From: Bettongia penicillata ogilbyi
Lineage: Eukaryota > Chordata > Mammalia > Diprotodontia > Potoroidae
Assembly: GCA_023548195.1 (NCBI GenBank)
Contig: JAJHZJ010000061.1
Location: 4,856,297-4,920,296 of the forward strand
Length of the DNA stretch: 64,000 bases
Direction: 5' to 3'
The stretch's first letter is position 1. The number at the start of each line of letters is the position of its first letter. Shown here one piece after another: positions 22,461-33,964 of this stretch. A program made the position numbers and the translations under genes. A model generated the notes under the pieces. The model searched no databases and had not been told where the DNA came from. It was given only the letters and a program-made list of their open reading frames with translations.

Positions 22461-23935
22461 GAGTATGACTAACAGGGCTTCAGTACCTGTGACCTATAGT
22501 GACATTGCCCCTCTACCTGGAGATGGATTCAGGAAGGTCCCCAAATCTGCTCTGAAATGAAAAGACCTATGCTTCTGGTGTCTGCCCTATGCCTCTCTCT
22601 ACTGCCTAGCTGTAGAATCATTTTTGTTGTCTATAGAAGTGCATTCTCACGTTAATTTTTTTTCTAGTGAGACATATGATCAGAAGAACTAGAAGGCCTA
22701 AAGAAAAGAATTACTCTCACTCTACCAGTGTAGTAAAAGATACAGTACTGGTTTAAAGGAAACATATCCTTGAAATATTTTCTCTCAAAGAAAATAGCAA
22801 AGATTGTTGCCCCCATCACCATGTCTACCATTTAGTTTATTTCATGAAAAAAATGTTGGGTTGGAGGATTTTTTTGGCCGTTCTAGTCTTGGGATCCTTG
22901 GACATGACAAACACATCTTTTCTTTCTGGTTTGTATGCTAAGCTTCTTGAATTCAGAACTTAAAAAAATCTCTTTGCATTCACAGAAACCTTTTTTCCTG
23001 TTTTCATAGAATTTCCTTCCTATTCACATGGTACTTTTTTCCCCCAAATATTATAGTAAACTAATTAGAAAATTTTATGTTAGTTTACTGTGATATTCTC
23101 TGAAGTTTTCATTCAAATTTTATTCAGAAATTATAAATACATACATATGTGTATATACATATATGTACATATATATGTACATGTCTGTCTATATGTAAAA
23201 GTAGGGTTAAAAGGATTACATATTGATTGGGTAAATGGAAAGGGAAGGAATAAATATTGGCCTTGGCAAACATTCTCTATACTTTTTCAATTCATGTACT
23301 TTGCCTGTCTACTTTTGGGAATACAAGCTAAGCAGAAATTTAGAATATCTGGCAACCATCAGCCAAGGGAATGTCTCATGGTTAAGTATTTATCCTAAAG
23401 CTTTTCTTAGGATCACCTACAAATATAACCTAACAGCATAATGTGTCCCAAATGGGGAGGAGACATCTGTGCCAGATTGATCAAAGATGGAGTCTGTCAA
23501 GAAAGGCAATAGACAAATCTATTAGAGGTTATGGCATCCTTTGGCCTCATTTAACCCAGAACACCCCAGCACTTTGCTTCTTTCAAAGCTGAGCCGTGTT
23601 AACCCTAACTATGATAATGTGCCTCATTACAAGGTTTAACTGCATTTAAAATGAGTCAGGACTTCAGGACTAGAGCAATTTCAGGAGGCCTGAAAAAGGG
23701 AAATTGGTGTACCTATTATAGCGTGCTATTCATTCATTTCTTTGTCACAGATTGTTCTGAGCTTTAAAGAATACTAAAAACATCCAAAGTTGTTATGTAG
23801 GAGTATAAGACTTCATCACAGCTGAGTACCTGAGGGTTTTTCTGAGGGCTTGACTGCAGGACTCACTGGAAACAGATTCCTTCAAGTCTTGTGATTTTAT
23901 GAAATCTTGGATGAAAAGAAGATGGAGGTTTTGGA
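22460..23935. other. mostly repeat-free sequence
   Basis: There is an AT-rich ATACATATGTGTATATACAT run near 23,140-23,190. The 23,430-23,760 part shows no recognisable repeat and has the mixed composition often seen in conserved non-coding DNA. The two overlapping frames at 23,090-23,441 have no domain. Confidence 0.4.
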
Positions 23936-23936
23936 G

Positions 23937-23938
<2 letters not shown>

Positions 23939-23972
<34 letters not shown>
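23939..23972. repeat. (GT)n microsatellite
   Basis: About 17 GT units, followed by a degenerate GTACGCACGTGCATG end. It is the source of the poly(TH) frames on the minus strand. Confidence 0.98.
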
Positions 23973-23975
<3 letters not shown>

Positions 23976-24054
23976 CACGTGCATGCCCACACACATGCAT
24001 TTTAAAAGGATCGTCACAGTGAACAATAAGAACATTTTCTATTTCACCCATTAG

Positions 24055-24175
24055 TTCATCAATTCAACTAATTTGCATAATGGGTGCAAAGCACTGTCCT
24101 GGTGCTGAGAGAGAGACAAAGGACAGGCAAAACAACATTCCTGCCTTCAGAGAGCTTACATATTTCTAGAAGATA
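24055..24175 (-). mobile_element. L2 LINE 3' fragment, antisense
   Basis: Marked by GCAAAGCACTGTCCTGGTGC, ACAACATTCCTGCCTTCAG and AGAGCTTACATATTTCTAG, the usual antisense L2 3' end. Confidence 0.65.
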
Positions 24176-24179
24176 AGTT

Positions 24180-25030
24180 ATTATTCCTATAGCTGTGTGT
24201 AACAGCACAGAGCCCAGCATACAGGGGAGGGCCTGCTACACAGGTTCTTAGATCTGCTTTTCTAAAAGGAAAGCAACTTTTGAGGGGTCAACAATCTACT
24301 TTAATCAGGCACGTATATCATTCACTTAGTTCAAGGGGAAAAAGTCAGTACCCTGAACTTTAGAGATAATATAAACAGAGAAATACAGACCAACAGACAG
24401 GGCTTCCAATTGTCTGGCCATACATACATAGTTACCAGAGAGAGAAGCACCAACATCTGGGTTTTCAAAGCTGGGGGGCTCCTTAGGGCTACCCATAGTC
24501 TTCTCTGGCCAAACACTTCCAATGAGTAAGCCCCCAAAACAGAACCTCACCTCAGAGTATATATATACTTTTCAGAACCAGACGGTATCACAACCCTTGA
24601 GAACCAGTGCCTCATTAGAAATTAACAAAAGGTGTAGGCTTTCCTACAAAACAAATCTCCTCTAATCAAACTTGCCATATGAGTGAGGAAGAGCTTTAAT
24701 TCTCATTAACATAATTAATATTATACTATGATACAAAATTTAACAAGATTTCAGTGATCTACTTCACCTTCATAATCCACAATCCCTTTGTGCCTTTGAG
24801 AGTTTCAGAAAGTGAAAAATGAGGCATCCTGCAGGAAACCTGGTGATGAATGTTTCCAAATGTAGTTAAATTTGTCTTGAATCACAGATTTATAACATCT
24901 AACTAGATCTGTTTGTGAAAATGTTCTAGATTGGATGGAAGGAGACACCATAGTCACATATCCAGTTAATGTCAAGGGCAGAATTCAAAGCTAAAGCACT
25001 ATAGTCTATAGTCATGTGACAATATTCATC
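24180..25030. other. unassigned sequence
   Basis: No gene or clear repeat is seen. The frames at 24,326-24,550 overlap each other on the minus strand and show no domain. Confidence 0.4.
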
Positions 25031-25034
25031 TATG

Positions 25035-25205
25035 ATAAATCATATCATAGACTAGAGGTCATTTAGTTCACCCCTTCCTTTCTCAGATAAGGAAACTGAG
25101 GCCTACAGTGATTAAAGTGATGCAGGCAGTAAATACAGGAGTCAGAATTTGAACCCAGGTCCTTTAGACTCTAGATCTGACATTCTTTCTTTCTCACTGC
25201 ACAGC
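25035..25205 (-). repeat. MIR SINE
   Basis: It shows CTCAGATAAGGAAACTGAGG, AATTTGAACCCAGGTCC and TCTTTCTCACTGCACAG. Confidence 0.8.
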
Positions 25206-25209
25206 TCTG

Positions 25210-25798
25210 CATCTTCTGATTACAAACTCAATAACATTTTTTTTTTTACAACTTTATGCTATATATTGAAGTGAATGCTTTCTTCAAGAAGAGTTGGAAC
25301 ATTCTGGATATGGCGAGTAATGAACTATGTGACTAAAAGAAAACAAAAGAATTTGCCTCAACAGAGAGGAAATGACCAGTTGCCATTGTAGGAATCATTT
25401 CAGCTGTTTCTGTGCAGTTATACTATTTAGAACAATGGTTAAAATCAATACCAAAATGGAGGGAAGGATAAAGATGAAAAGACAATGTATTCAGTTACAG
25501 AAATTCCAACCTAAACTCTTCAAACTACTGGTGATGAAAAATAGTGAATGGATAAAAGAAAGGACTTTCATAGTTATTGCTACTATTGCCTATGTAAGTT
25601 TTACAAAAGTAAAGTGTTCACTAAAGCAAGGAGGCCAAAAGAATCTGGAAATCATATCACCAAGAAAACACTTAATCACTTTGCCAGGGAGAGATATAAT
25701 TTAACCAAGGGATTATAAATTTATTTGGAATGTAAATTTAATTTCAAAATGTCTTGACGCAAGATGGTTGGACATTATAAGCATCAGCGTCTTATAAA
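25210..25798. other. unassigned AT-rich sequence
   Basis: The 110-codon plus frame at 25,372-25,704 has no domain and starts and stops without splice or promoter context. I do not call it a gene. Confidence 0.4.
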
Positions 25799-25799
25799 A

Positions 25800-26028
25800 T
25801 GGGCGGTTAGGATGCTCAGTGCATAGAATGTTGAGCCTAGAGTCAGGAAGATTCATCTTCTGAGTTCAAAATTGACCTTAGACACTTTTAGCTGTGTGAC
25901 TCTGGGCAAGACACTTAACCTTGTTTGCTTCAGTTTCCTCCTTTGCAAAATGAACTGGAGAAGGAAATGGGCAAACCACTACAGCCTCTCTGCCTCAAAC
26001 AGTGTCATAAAGAGTCACAACATCTTAT
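25800..26028 (+). repeat. MAR1-type CORE-SINE
   Basis: A tRNA-like head (GGATGCTCAGTGCATAGAAT, B-box-like GAGTTCAAAAT) is followed by the CORE (CTTCAGTTTCCTCCTTTGC) and the BovB-like tail, of which GTGTCATAAAGAGTCAC remains. Confidence 0.85.
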
Positions 26029-26099
26029 AAAATAAACATATAACAATATAAACAACATCTTAACTGAGAATAACAGAAGAGGAAAATTTGTATGTTTGT

Positions 26100-26138
26100 A
26101 AACACACACACACATACACACACACATATATATATCCT
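26100..26138. repeat. (CA)n/(TA)n run
   Basis: Interrupted CA units followed by a short TATATATATA stretch. Confidence 0.85.
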
Positions 26139-26369
26139 AAGAAACTCATAAGCCAGATCACCCAAGAGTATTTATAGATGAAATCAGAAGGCAGACAACA
26201 CTTAGATGAAAAGTGGAACAGATCTGCCAACATTTCTACAGTAATCTGTTTCCATCATTGATTATAATCGAGCTGCACATTTGGATTAAAACAGCTCAAC
26301 CCTGGATGTGTTATATGAATGCCTATACCAGAAGCTCATGAGGGAAAGAACACAAAAAAGACAACTGTT

Positions 26370-26700
26370 ACACAGAAGTGACATGATTACAGAATACATT
26401 TTAAGTTTATCTGAAAGTGGAGAAAACAGGTCAAGGAGACCCTAGACTATCAGGTTAAGGACTTTCAATCTGTCTCTCAGGGAGACAATGAAGGTATTTT
26501 GAACAGAGAAGAGACATTATCAAAATACAATTTTAAGCAGAATAATCAAGGGATGGTATGTAACGGTACTGGAGTGAGAAGTCAGAGAGATCAGTCAGAA
26601 AATATGATAGCAGTCCAGGCATAGAAAAATAAGCCTGAACTGGGATGGTGGCAGTGAAAATAGAAAGTATGGGATGGATATGAAAAAGATTTTAAAGAAA
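26370..26700 (-). mobile_element. L2 LINE relic, antisense
   Basis: Antisense ORF2 landmarks are AGTGACATGATTACAGAATA, AGCAGTCCAGGCATAG and CTGAACTGGGATGGTGGCAG. Confidence 0.6.
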
Positions 26701-27214
26701 GAATTAGTAGTATTTGGGTTTTAACATCTGAGGCCATAGGAAAAAGAAGGAAGAGCCTTCTAGAGTAAAGAGGGGGACCCCTCTGGAATACAGCTGGGAA
26801 AGAAGCACTCCCTGGGGTTGGAAATTTGTACTCCTTTTGGAAGTACTCCCTGAGACACCTGGAGGTTTCTGCCCTGCTGTAAGTGAAGGCCATGAGGAGG
26901 TTCCTACAGAGGTGACAAGGGGGAAAAGACACAAAACTAGCAGCAGGTCAAGCAGGAAAGGCAACACCCTGGGAAGGTGCTATAGGCATCCTCTAAATTC
27001 CTCACCCTTTGAAGTAAGGTGCTAAGGTCAGGGCAGGTTCTAAACAAAATTTTAAAGTGAAATTTCTTTGGTGACTTCCATTTCTGACTGCTCCTAATTC
27101 CCAAGGGCACTTATGCTACCTTCTAGAAGTTCAACACTGCAAAGTCCCACCAAGGTCTATCATCCTTCAAAGTGCCCCATACTCCAGAATTAATTTTCAC
27201 TATCTTTTGTCCTT

Positions 27215-27219
<5 letters not shown>
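26700..27219. other. unassigned sequence
   Basis: The minus-strand frames at 26,591-26,967 partly overlap the L2 relic and carry no domain. No repeat was named in 26,720-27,210. Confidence 0.35.

Positions 27220-27220
<1 letters not shown>

Positions 27221-27300
<80 letters not shown>
27221..27300. repeat. perfect (TC)40 microsatellite
   Basis: Eighty uninterrupted bases of alternating T and C. It ends at CCCTTTAG. Confidence 0.98.
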
Positions 27301-27302
<2 letters not shown>

Positions 27303-27499
27303 CTTTAGTTAAGTATTAGGAAAACTGATTAAAATAATCTCTCCTAAAGTTTGAATACTCTCTATTTTTCTAGGGGCATTCTTTGCTAGCCCAAAAGACT
27401 CTTAAATCAATGAAATTTCAGGGAGAAACAGAGATAGAGATGGACAGGGACAGAGACAGACAGATCTAGAGGAAGACTTCAAATAAAGTATTGTAATCT

Positions 27500-27605
27500 A
27501 CTCTACCTCTTTGTAAGACTCTGGCTCCTTCATCTTTGTATCCCTTAGGATGCATAGTGGTTTGTAAATAGAAGGCACACAATAAATATTTTTAATGAAT
27601 CAATG
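27500..27605 (+). mobile_element. L2 LINE 3' tip
   Basis: It shows CCTTCATCTTTGTATCCC, AGAAGGCACACAATAAATAT and a TTTTTAATGAATCAATGAG end. Confidence 0.6.
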
Positions 27606-27829
27606 AGTACAAAATACAACAAACAATGAAACAATATAGGGAGCCTCCATTTCACCTCAACTTGTTATACCCTATAAAATCACATCATGAACAACTTCTA
27701 AAGTGAAAATTAACATTTTAGGACTATCAAACTCTATCATAAGTAAAAGCTTACCACAACCATAATTGCTCAAATGTCATTTAGGAATCCCAATGGCTGA
27801 AAACTGCAGAATATAGGAAATGCCCCAAC

Positions 27830-28048
27830 CCCTCCTAATTCTGGTGTTTTTCCTCCATTAATTTTCTCCTATTTATGCTGTAGATAGCTTGTTTTGTATA
27901 TATTTGCTTGTTTATTATCTCCTCCACTAAATTGTAAGCTTGTTGAAGACAGAGACTATCTTTTGTTTCTTTTTGTAACCTTAGAACTTAGCACGGTGCC
28001 TGACACATAGTAAATGCCGAATAAACGTTGATTGATTGATTAATATAC
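27830..28048 (+). mobile_element. L2 LINE 3' end
   Basis: The L2 end is complete: TATTTATGCTGTAGATAG, ACTAAATTGTAAGCTTG, TAGAACTTAGCACGGTGCC and GTAAATGCCGAATAAACG with a short TGAT repeat at the tip. Confidence 0.85.
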
Positions 28049-28179
28049 ATCATATCATTTGGACCAGATTAAATCAACCAGGGTGTCAGATTTACAGTCC
28101 TTGTTTTTGCTGAACACAGGGACTGCTAATATGCCCTACTGGTGGGTTGGAAGGAAGGGTAATAGAATACTAGAGAACT

Positions 28180-28600
28180 AATTCCTTTCTCCAGGAAGTC
28201 TTTCCTGCTTTCCTGGTTCCCCCAGACAAAGCAACTTTGCTCTTTTCTGATCTCTCCTAAAACTTTGTCCTACTCTACTTCACTTCTTATACTCTAATTT
28301 GCATTACTCTTATGTCTCAGCTATTAGGATGTAAACTCTTTGAGGGTAGCGAATTAATCCACAAGAGTGTCAGAGACTATGCTAAGCACCAGGGATGCAA
28401 AGGCAAAAAAAAAAAAAAGAAAGAAACAAAAACAGATTCTCTGCCTTCAAGAAATTTACACTCCAATGAGGGAGATAAAACGATAATGTATAATAAGCCC
28501 AGAAAGAAGATACTAGCAGTAAGGGCCAAAGCTTAGTATAACAGCTATTTGTATCTTTCTAGGAATAGGTACTCAAAAAGTGTTGGTGGAATGGATGGAA
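28180..28600 (+). mobile_element. L2 LINE 3' end interrupted by an antisense L2 piece
   Basis: Plus-strand L2 is present at 28,180-28,358 (GGAAGTCTTTCCTGC, GGATGTAAACTCTTTGAGGG) and resumes at about 28,540 (TTTGTATCTTTCTAGGAAT, GGTACTCAAAAAGTG). The intervening 28,360-28,538 is L2 in the opposite orientation (CTATGCTAAGCACCAGGGAT, TCTGCCTTCAAGAAATTTAC). Confidence 0.65.
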
Positions 28601-28674
28601 TTAGAGGTCACTGAAAAAAATTATTTGACCAAAGACTCCCAGATTTGGAGAAGAAAATAGTTACCTTCAAGGAT

Positions 28675-28850
28675 TAGAGAATCACAGAACTTGAGAACTG
28701 GAAGGGACCTCAGCATCCATCTAATCCAACCCATACACAAAAGGAATGTACCCAACAAGAGGTTGTCAAATATCTGCTTGATCTTTGCTAATTTGAGAAA
28801 TGATCCAATGATGGGAAGATCCCAGTCCCCTGATTCACTGTGTGCCCTCT
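28675..28850 (-). mobile_element. CR1/L3 LINE 3' end
   Basis: The plus strand gives the reverse complement of the CR1/L3 3' end: AGAATCACAGAACTTGAGAA, GGAAGGGACCTCAGCATCC, ATCTAATCCAACCCATAC. The same element type in sense orientation is at 37.5-39.83 kb. Confidence 0.75.
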
Positions 28851-29127
28851 GTCAGTTTCATAAAATACTCTCCACTTCCATTTTTTTCCCTCTGTAAATC
28901 TTGTAATATGCACAGGAATATATACAGGGTTGGTGAATGTGTTAGTAGATGTGAAATTCCATTGAGTGACAGGATATTAAGTAAATCCAAAGTATGGTTT
29001 TCATTCAGTTATTCAGGGAATGACTTTAATTTTGTGAATATGCAGTCATGTTTGTTTTTCTTCCTTCCTAGATTGTTTTTCCTTAGGTCATTTCACTATC
29101 AGCACCTCCATGAAAGAGATGCCATGT

Positions 29128-29365
29128 TTTCATGGACAAAGCAGTGGCCCCAAAGTCAGAAAAACCTGGGAGTGGGGTTCAAGTTCTGCTTTTGGTAAAC
29201 TGGGGTATGTCCTCAGGCAAGGCACATAAAAACCTCTCTGCTCTAGACAACTCTAAAAGAATAAGTTGCTAAGAAGATGTTGACCTATGTTGATAGAGCG
29301 AGTTTCCTCGCCGGGTAGTTGTCTATGTTAACTAAGTTACAGTTCTAGTCCCTATTCAGTCTCTG
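29128..29365 (+). repeat. MIR subtype with extended 3' part
   Basis: A MIR head (GCAGTGGCCCCAAAGTCAG) and CORE lead into an extra 3' part: GAATAAGTTGCTAAGAAG, TTGATAGAGCGAGTTTCCTC and CAGTTCTAGTCCCTATTC. The same 3' part recurs at 51.9 and 55.6 kb. Confidence 0.65.
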
Positions 29366-30550
29366 TACCTTTTTTCTTGAAAGTGGTCAGAGGCAGGGGA
29401 GTTTTTGCCCATCTATAAAACTAAATGGCCTGAATCCATGGGTGTGCATTAGAAAGAACCAATTGTTAAATTTTCAGTGTGAGCTCAGAAATCAGCAAAT
29501 GGCTACAAATCAGGGTTTGATTTATGTAGTTGTGTTGTTTGATTGTGTAGACTTAAGAAAGTGATGGAGAAAATGTTAATAATGCAGATTAAATATTAAT
29601 TAAATTAGTTAAATTGAGCAGATTAAACTTAAAGTGTTTTGTTGTCATTGTTATTGTTTTGGAGAGCCAGTTGTTAAATATTTTTCCATCATACCCTTGG
29701 AAGACAGAGATGGTTCCTAAGTTCTCTTCTATCTCTAAACTATAGGAAACTATGAACATAAAGTACACATTTTACTGTAAGTCCAATGGCTCTGGTTAAC
29801 CCAATTTCCTCCCTTCTCTTTCTTTGGAGGATGCTTTTTCCTCCTTTTTGGGCAAAAGTTTCTGCATTGCAAAGTTTTATGTAATTCATTCCACAAAAAG
29901 GACATTGAAACAGATGTTGGCAGGCAGTCAGTTTCAAATTTAATGATGAAAGAATTTAAAGAGGAAAGTGGTCAGTGGCTCTCAATTACCCGTATTACTC
30001 CTGAACTCCCAATTGCCAACAATAATTTAAAAAAAAAACCTTGGAAGGTTATTGTTATTTATCTACCTCCTTCACTAGCCGTTTCTGTCTTTTCTGGGGC
30101 TTTCAAACTGGAACTGAAAATTATAATCAATCAATGCCTTAATCACCTTAAAAATACTCTTTTCAATATTTTCTTAGCACACTGGGTGGGGGAAAAATCC
30201 TTTCTGAACCATTTGTTTTCTTAGGGAATCTTGGGCTCTTTCCTAGATTAGCTTTTTATCTAATATAAATTATTTGAGCTGGTGCTAGACTGAGAATTTG
30301 GACCATTCAGCTTCTCATATTTGCCACAGCTGTGCAGAAATAACTTAGTAACCTGATTCTTTTCCTTTCCCCCGTATTAGGCCAATTCAGTTCAAGCCTA
30401 AGGCATGAGGGTTAATACCAAAAGTGGAATTTACTGAAGGAATGAGGCCTTAAATAAATGGCCCAAAGTTTTAAATAACTTTGAAAGTAGTTCTTTGTGA
30501 GGGGAAAAAAAATAACCTCATATATAGCGAAACATTAAACATATTATCCT
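29365..30550. other. unassigned sequence
   Basis: No gene or clear repeat is seen. The 93-codon frame at 29,943-30,224 has no domain. Confidence 0.4.
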
Positions 30551-30554
30551 GGTC

Positions 30555-30945
30555 CTTTGTTCTTTTCTCTATACCTTTCCTCTTCAATCTCATCTATTCT
30601 TTCTTCAGTGATTATCTCTACCCAGTTGACTCACAGATCTCTATCCGGTCCTAATCTCTCTCATTTCCAACTACGTCTGAATATCTCCCCCTTGTCATCC
30701 CTTAGGCAACTCAAACTCAATGGGCTGAAAACAGAACTTATCCCCACAGCCCTCTTCCTGCCCCCTCCCCACCCCTGCCCTAACCTGCTACTCCTCTAAA
30801 CTCTCTTTAGTCATTTCTAAGGGATTGTCATCCTTCCAGTCACCAGGTTCACAACTCTGGCAGCATCTCTGTCTCACCTTTCTCAACACTACCACCCCTC
30901 CCCCTCTATCTTATCAGCTGTCAAGTCTTAGAGAGTTTAGGTAAC
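30555..30945 (+). mobile_element. L2 LINE ORF2 relic
   Basis: This is CT-rich L2 ORF2 sequence with the AACTCAAACTCAATGGGCTG, AAACAGAACTTATCCCC and CCAGTCACCAGGTTCAC series. The 80-codon frame here is a remnant with no intact domain. Confidence 0.7.
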
Positions 30946-30999
30946 AACAAATGGACTAGCTCAGCTGGAACAGTGAGTACATTAGGAGTAATATAATGT

Positions 31000-31425
31000 C
31001 AGTCTGGAAAGGTAAATGACAGGTAGATTGTAAGGGACTTTAAATGCTACTTTGAAGAGTTTGTATTTTATTCTAGAAGTAATACAAATCCAGTAAAAGT
31101 GGCAGGGGAATGATATGGCTTCAGACTTATGCTTTAGGAAGCCTATTTTGGCAGATATATATGGGATAGATCAGAGAAAGAAAATAGTAGAAGAGAGTCC
31201 AATTCAGAAACTATTACATAAGAGGTTATGAGGTCCTGACCTAAGGTAGTAGCCATGTGAATGGAGAAGAGGGGACAAATGGGTGATGTATTATGGAGGT
31301 AGACTCTACAAGATTTCGCAACTGATTAAATATGGGTGCAGTTAGGGAAAAGAAGTCATCAAAGATAATTTCAAGGTTTTGAACAAGGGTGACTAAAAAG
31401 GGGCTACTCTCAAGCAGTCATTGAA
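31000..31425 (-). mobile_element. L2 LINE ORF2 relic, antisense
   Basis: Antisense L2 is shown by GTATTTTATTCTAGAAGTAA, GGAAGCCTATTTTGGCAG, AGGTAGTAGCCATGTGAATG and GGTAGACTCTACAAGATTTC. Confidence 0.75.
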
Positions 31426-31490
31426 CAAACATTTATGGCCAAATCCCAACTAGTGCAAATATTGAATCCTGGGAAGCAGTCACATTATTT

Positions 31491-32975
31491 GAATTCATAC
31501 TATTTGAAGTTATAACTATATCCTCAGATATGAGGATTTCTAACTATATGTTGGTAATTTCTTCCAATTCAGTTAAAACATACAATAAATTTTTTAAAAA
31601 TAATTTGTATCTATAATTAAAATAATACAACAATAAAGGATAAGAAATATGTATTTCCAATTCAAGTTTATCACAAAGTAATAGAAAGCATAATTTTTAA
31701 AAATCTTTAAATAACCCTATATTGATGATATGATGGAAATTTAGTTATTATCATTTCTCTTTCTTTGCATCCTCATCTATACTTTGGTAAATGCAGAGAG
31801 CTTTATCTGCAGCTCCACAAATTTTCATGCTCTCATTCTCACACAGTGAACCAAGTGTAGTTAGATGACCTGGGACATTATTTGAAATCAACAATACTTT
31901 AATGTGATATTGTCCTTGTAATATGTGTTGATAGCGGGGCTAAAATAACTTGAAAACTAGTCTTTGAAAAAAAATTTTGTCATCAAAGTTTGTTGTAGCC
32001 TGTCAGATATGAGGATTTCTAAACCAATAAATAAGCATTGGTTTTCATTTAAAATTCCCTTCTACATCTCTTCCCAGTGAAAGTGTGTGGTGATCCTTAG
32101 ACATTTTAAATACAGGTTGAGTTCTTTCTTCCTTAGAAATGTAAGTTCTAGAAAGCATCCTTTTCTAAAATAAAGCTGTTTCATCCACATTAAAAATCTG
32201 TTAATGAGTATATTCACTTTTCTTCAATTATTTTCTTCAAGACATCAAGATATATCAAGATAGATGCTGTATCTTTATGTTCACTGGTTGCTTTCTCTGG
32301 TACTTTTAACATTATGCATTTGAACCCAATTTTTAAAGACATTAAATCAACAAATGCTTGCAGTAAAACTTTCTTCACTATCTACTTCATTTCCATTTTC
32401 TTTCACTGCTTTAAATAAACTGGAAGCTTTATCTGTCTAAATGACTACTCTGGTAAGAGGAATGTGTTTTTAATTGCAATCTGACATCTATATAGCTAAC
32501 AGACTCTTCATTTCTATCATTCTAATAATCTATTCCTTGTATTTATTTGTAAATCACAAAAAAGCTGATGCAAGTTTGCCTTTTACTTTTATTTTACCTG
32601 CATGATTTACAATATTCCTATCATAGATTCAGGTATGTCAATGCCTCATACTATTTTAAAGTCACTGTGATCACTCTCGTGCCATTCAATTACATCAAAT
32701 TTTTGTTCTAATGTAATAACAAGCCTCTTCTTTTTTGTGCTGGCAATGTTTCCATCTGAAATAGTCTTCCTTTTGTCCATTTTGTCAAAGATTCCTTTAA
32801 AAAAAACACAACTATTGGTAATATGGTACACAGCTATAAATCACACCCACATGACATATAATAACAGGCTAGGGCAGACTGATACAGCTCATACACATTG
32901 CATTAAATGAAATTTGAATCTGTCTCACATCAAATGTGACCTGGTATCATTTTATAATTTGCACTAAATTGAATT
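31491..32975 (-). mobile_element. Tigger (pogo/Tc1-mariner superfamily) DNA transposon relic
   Basis: On the minus strand 32,830-32,640 encodes the start of a Tigger transposase: MDKRKTIS, then KKKRLVITLEQKFDVIEWHE, the helix-turn-helix DNA-binding domain. Further along, at about 32,210-32,150, is the catalytic-domain stretch IFNVDETALF, including the second catalytic aspartate block (NVDE). After one in-frame stop come KRMLSRTYISKEE and later FKMSKDHHTLSLG. Many stops and shifts separate the pieces. A candidate pair of diverged terminal repeats lies at 31,491-31,518 and 32,951-32,975 (GAATTCATACTATTTG against the complement of AATTTGCACTAAATTG). The ends are uncertain, but the family is well supported. 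Confidence 0.8.
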
Positions 32976-33004
32976 TTGCCTTATTCAGACTCACACTAGT
33001 TGTA

Positions 33005-33575
33005 ACCTAGCTGTATTAAGCACTTACTAATTACATGTCAGGTTTTGTGCTGAGTGCTAGGGATAAAAAGACAAAAGTGAGTCAGTTCTAATTTACATTC
33101 CATTAAGGGAGAAAACATGTATACATATCAATATATACCAAAGATATATTTTAAAAATGCCAGGAAATTTAGCAAGGAAGGCACTAGCAGCTGGGGAGAC
33201 CAGGTGATACTTGAGCTGAACCTCAAAGAAAACAAGGGATTTTAAGAGGTGGAGGTGAAGAGGGAGCACATTCTGGGTAAGGAGACCAATGCACAGGCAT
33301 GGAGACAGAACAGACTTTTGAGTTTCTGAATAGGGAGTTTTGGAGGAGGTGAGAATTTAAAGGGGAGGATCTTTAATTCTGTTTTGGATATGCTCAGTTT
33401 GAGATGCATACTGGCTATCTGATCAGATCAACATATACGTGAGGGAGTGGAATGAGAACAAGGTCCAGGGTACTGTCCTAGGTGACCTGGCCCCTGTTAG
33501 GGAAGTAAAGACTGTTGGCTTTAGCAACTAAGAGACCTGTGACACCTTTGGAGAGAGCACATTTGATTAAGTAGT
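33005..33575 (-). mobile_element. L2 LINE, long antisense copy
   Basis: It starts at the L2 3' tip (TAAGCACTTACTAATTACAT, GTGCTGAGTGCTAGGGAT) and continues through GAGCTGAACCTCAAAGAAAA, GACCAATGCACAGGCATGG and TCTGTTTTGGATATGCTCAG. An AT-rich ATGTATACATATCAATATAT patch sits inside. Confidence 0.8.
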
Positions 33576-33639
33576 AAAATCTGAAGTCAGATAATAACAA
33601 CATAACAAGTACTATTTGAATGTCATTTTTTTGCATGTC

Positions 33640-33828
33640 TTTGTTGTTGCCAGTTAGCCATTTCAGTCACGTCTGATTTCATGACCCCATTTGGGGTTTT
33701 CTTGGCAAAGATGCTGGAGTAGTTTGCCATTTCCTTCTCTAGCTCATTTTAGAGATAAGGGAACTGAGGCAAACAGTATTAAGTGACTTGCCCAGGGTCA
33801 CATAGCTAGTAAGTCTGAGGCCAGATAT
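33640..33828 (-). repeat. MAR1-type CORE-SINE, head replaced by a microsatellite
   Basis: The tail and CORE are well preserved (GGGGTTTTCTTGGCAAAGAT, CTTGCCCAGGGTCACATAGC). At about 33,828 the head is lost and a CA/TA run begins. Confidence 0.9.
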
Positions 33829-33829
33829 A

Positions 33830-33945
33830 TGAGCACACACACACGCGCACACATGCATATATATACACACATATATGTGCATATATGCATATATATCATA
33901 TAAACACACGTGTGTGTATATATATATATACACATACATAGACAT
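33830..33945. repeat. (CA)n/(TA)n microsatellite
   Basis: Mixed ACACAC, ATATATGC and GTGTGTATATATATA blocks, with partly self-complementary CACACGTGTGTG at about 33,905. The 68-codon minus frame over it is low complexity. Confidence 0.9.
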
Positions 33946-33964
33946 TTATGATAATGATAGATAA

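Noticed and set aside
23939..23998. GT run with GCACGTGCATGC as a possible Z-DNA or promoter element
   Set aside because: It is an ordinary microsatellite with no associated gene start.
25372..25704. 110-codon plus frame
   Set aside because: No domain, AT-rich DNA, no splice or promoter context. Chance length is plausible in 64 kb.
26591..26967. 113- and 87-codon overlapping minus frames
   Set aside because: They overlap an antisense L2 relic and each other in different frames, with no domain.
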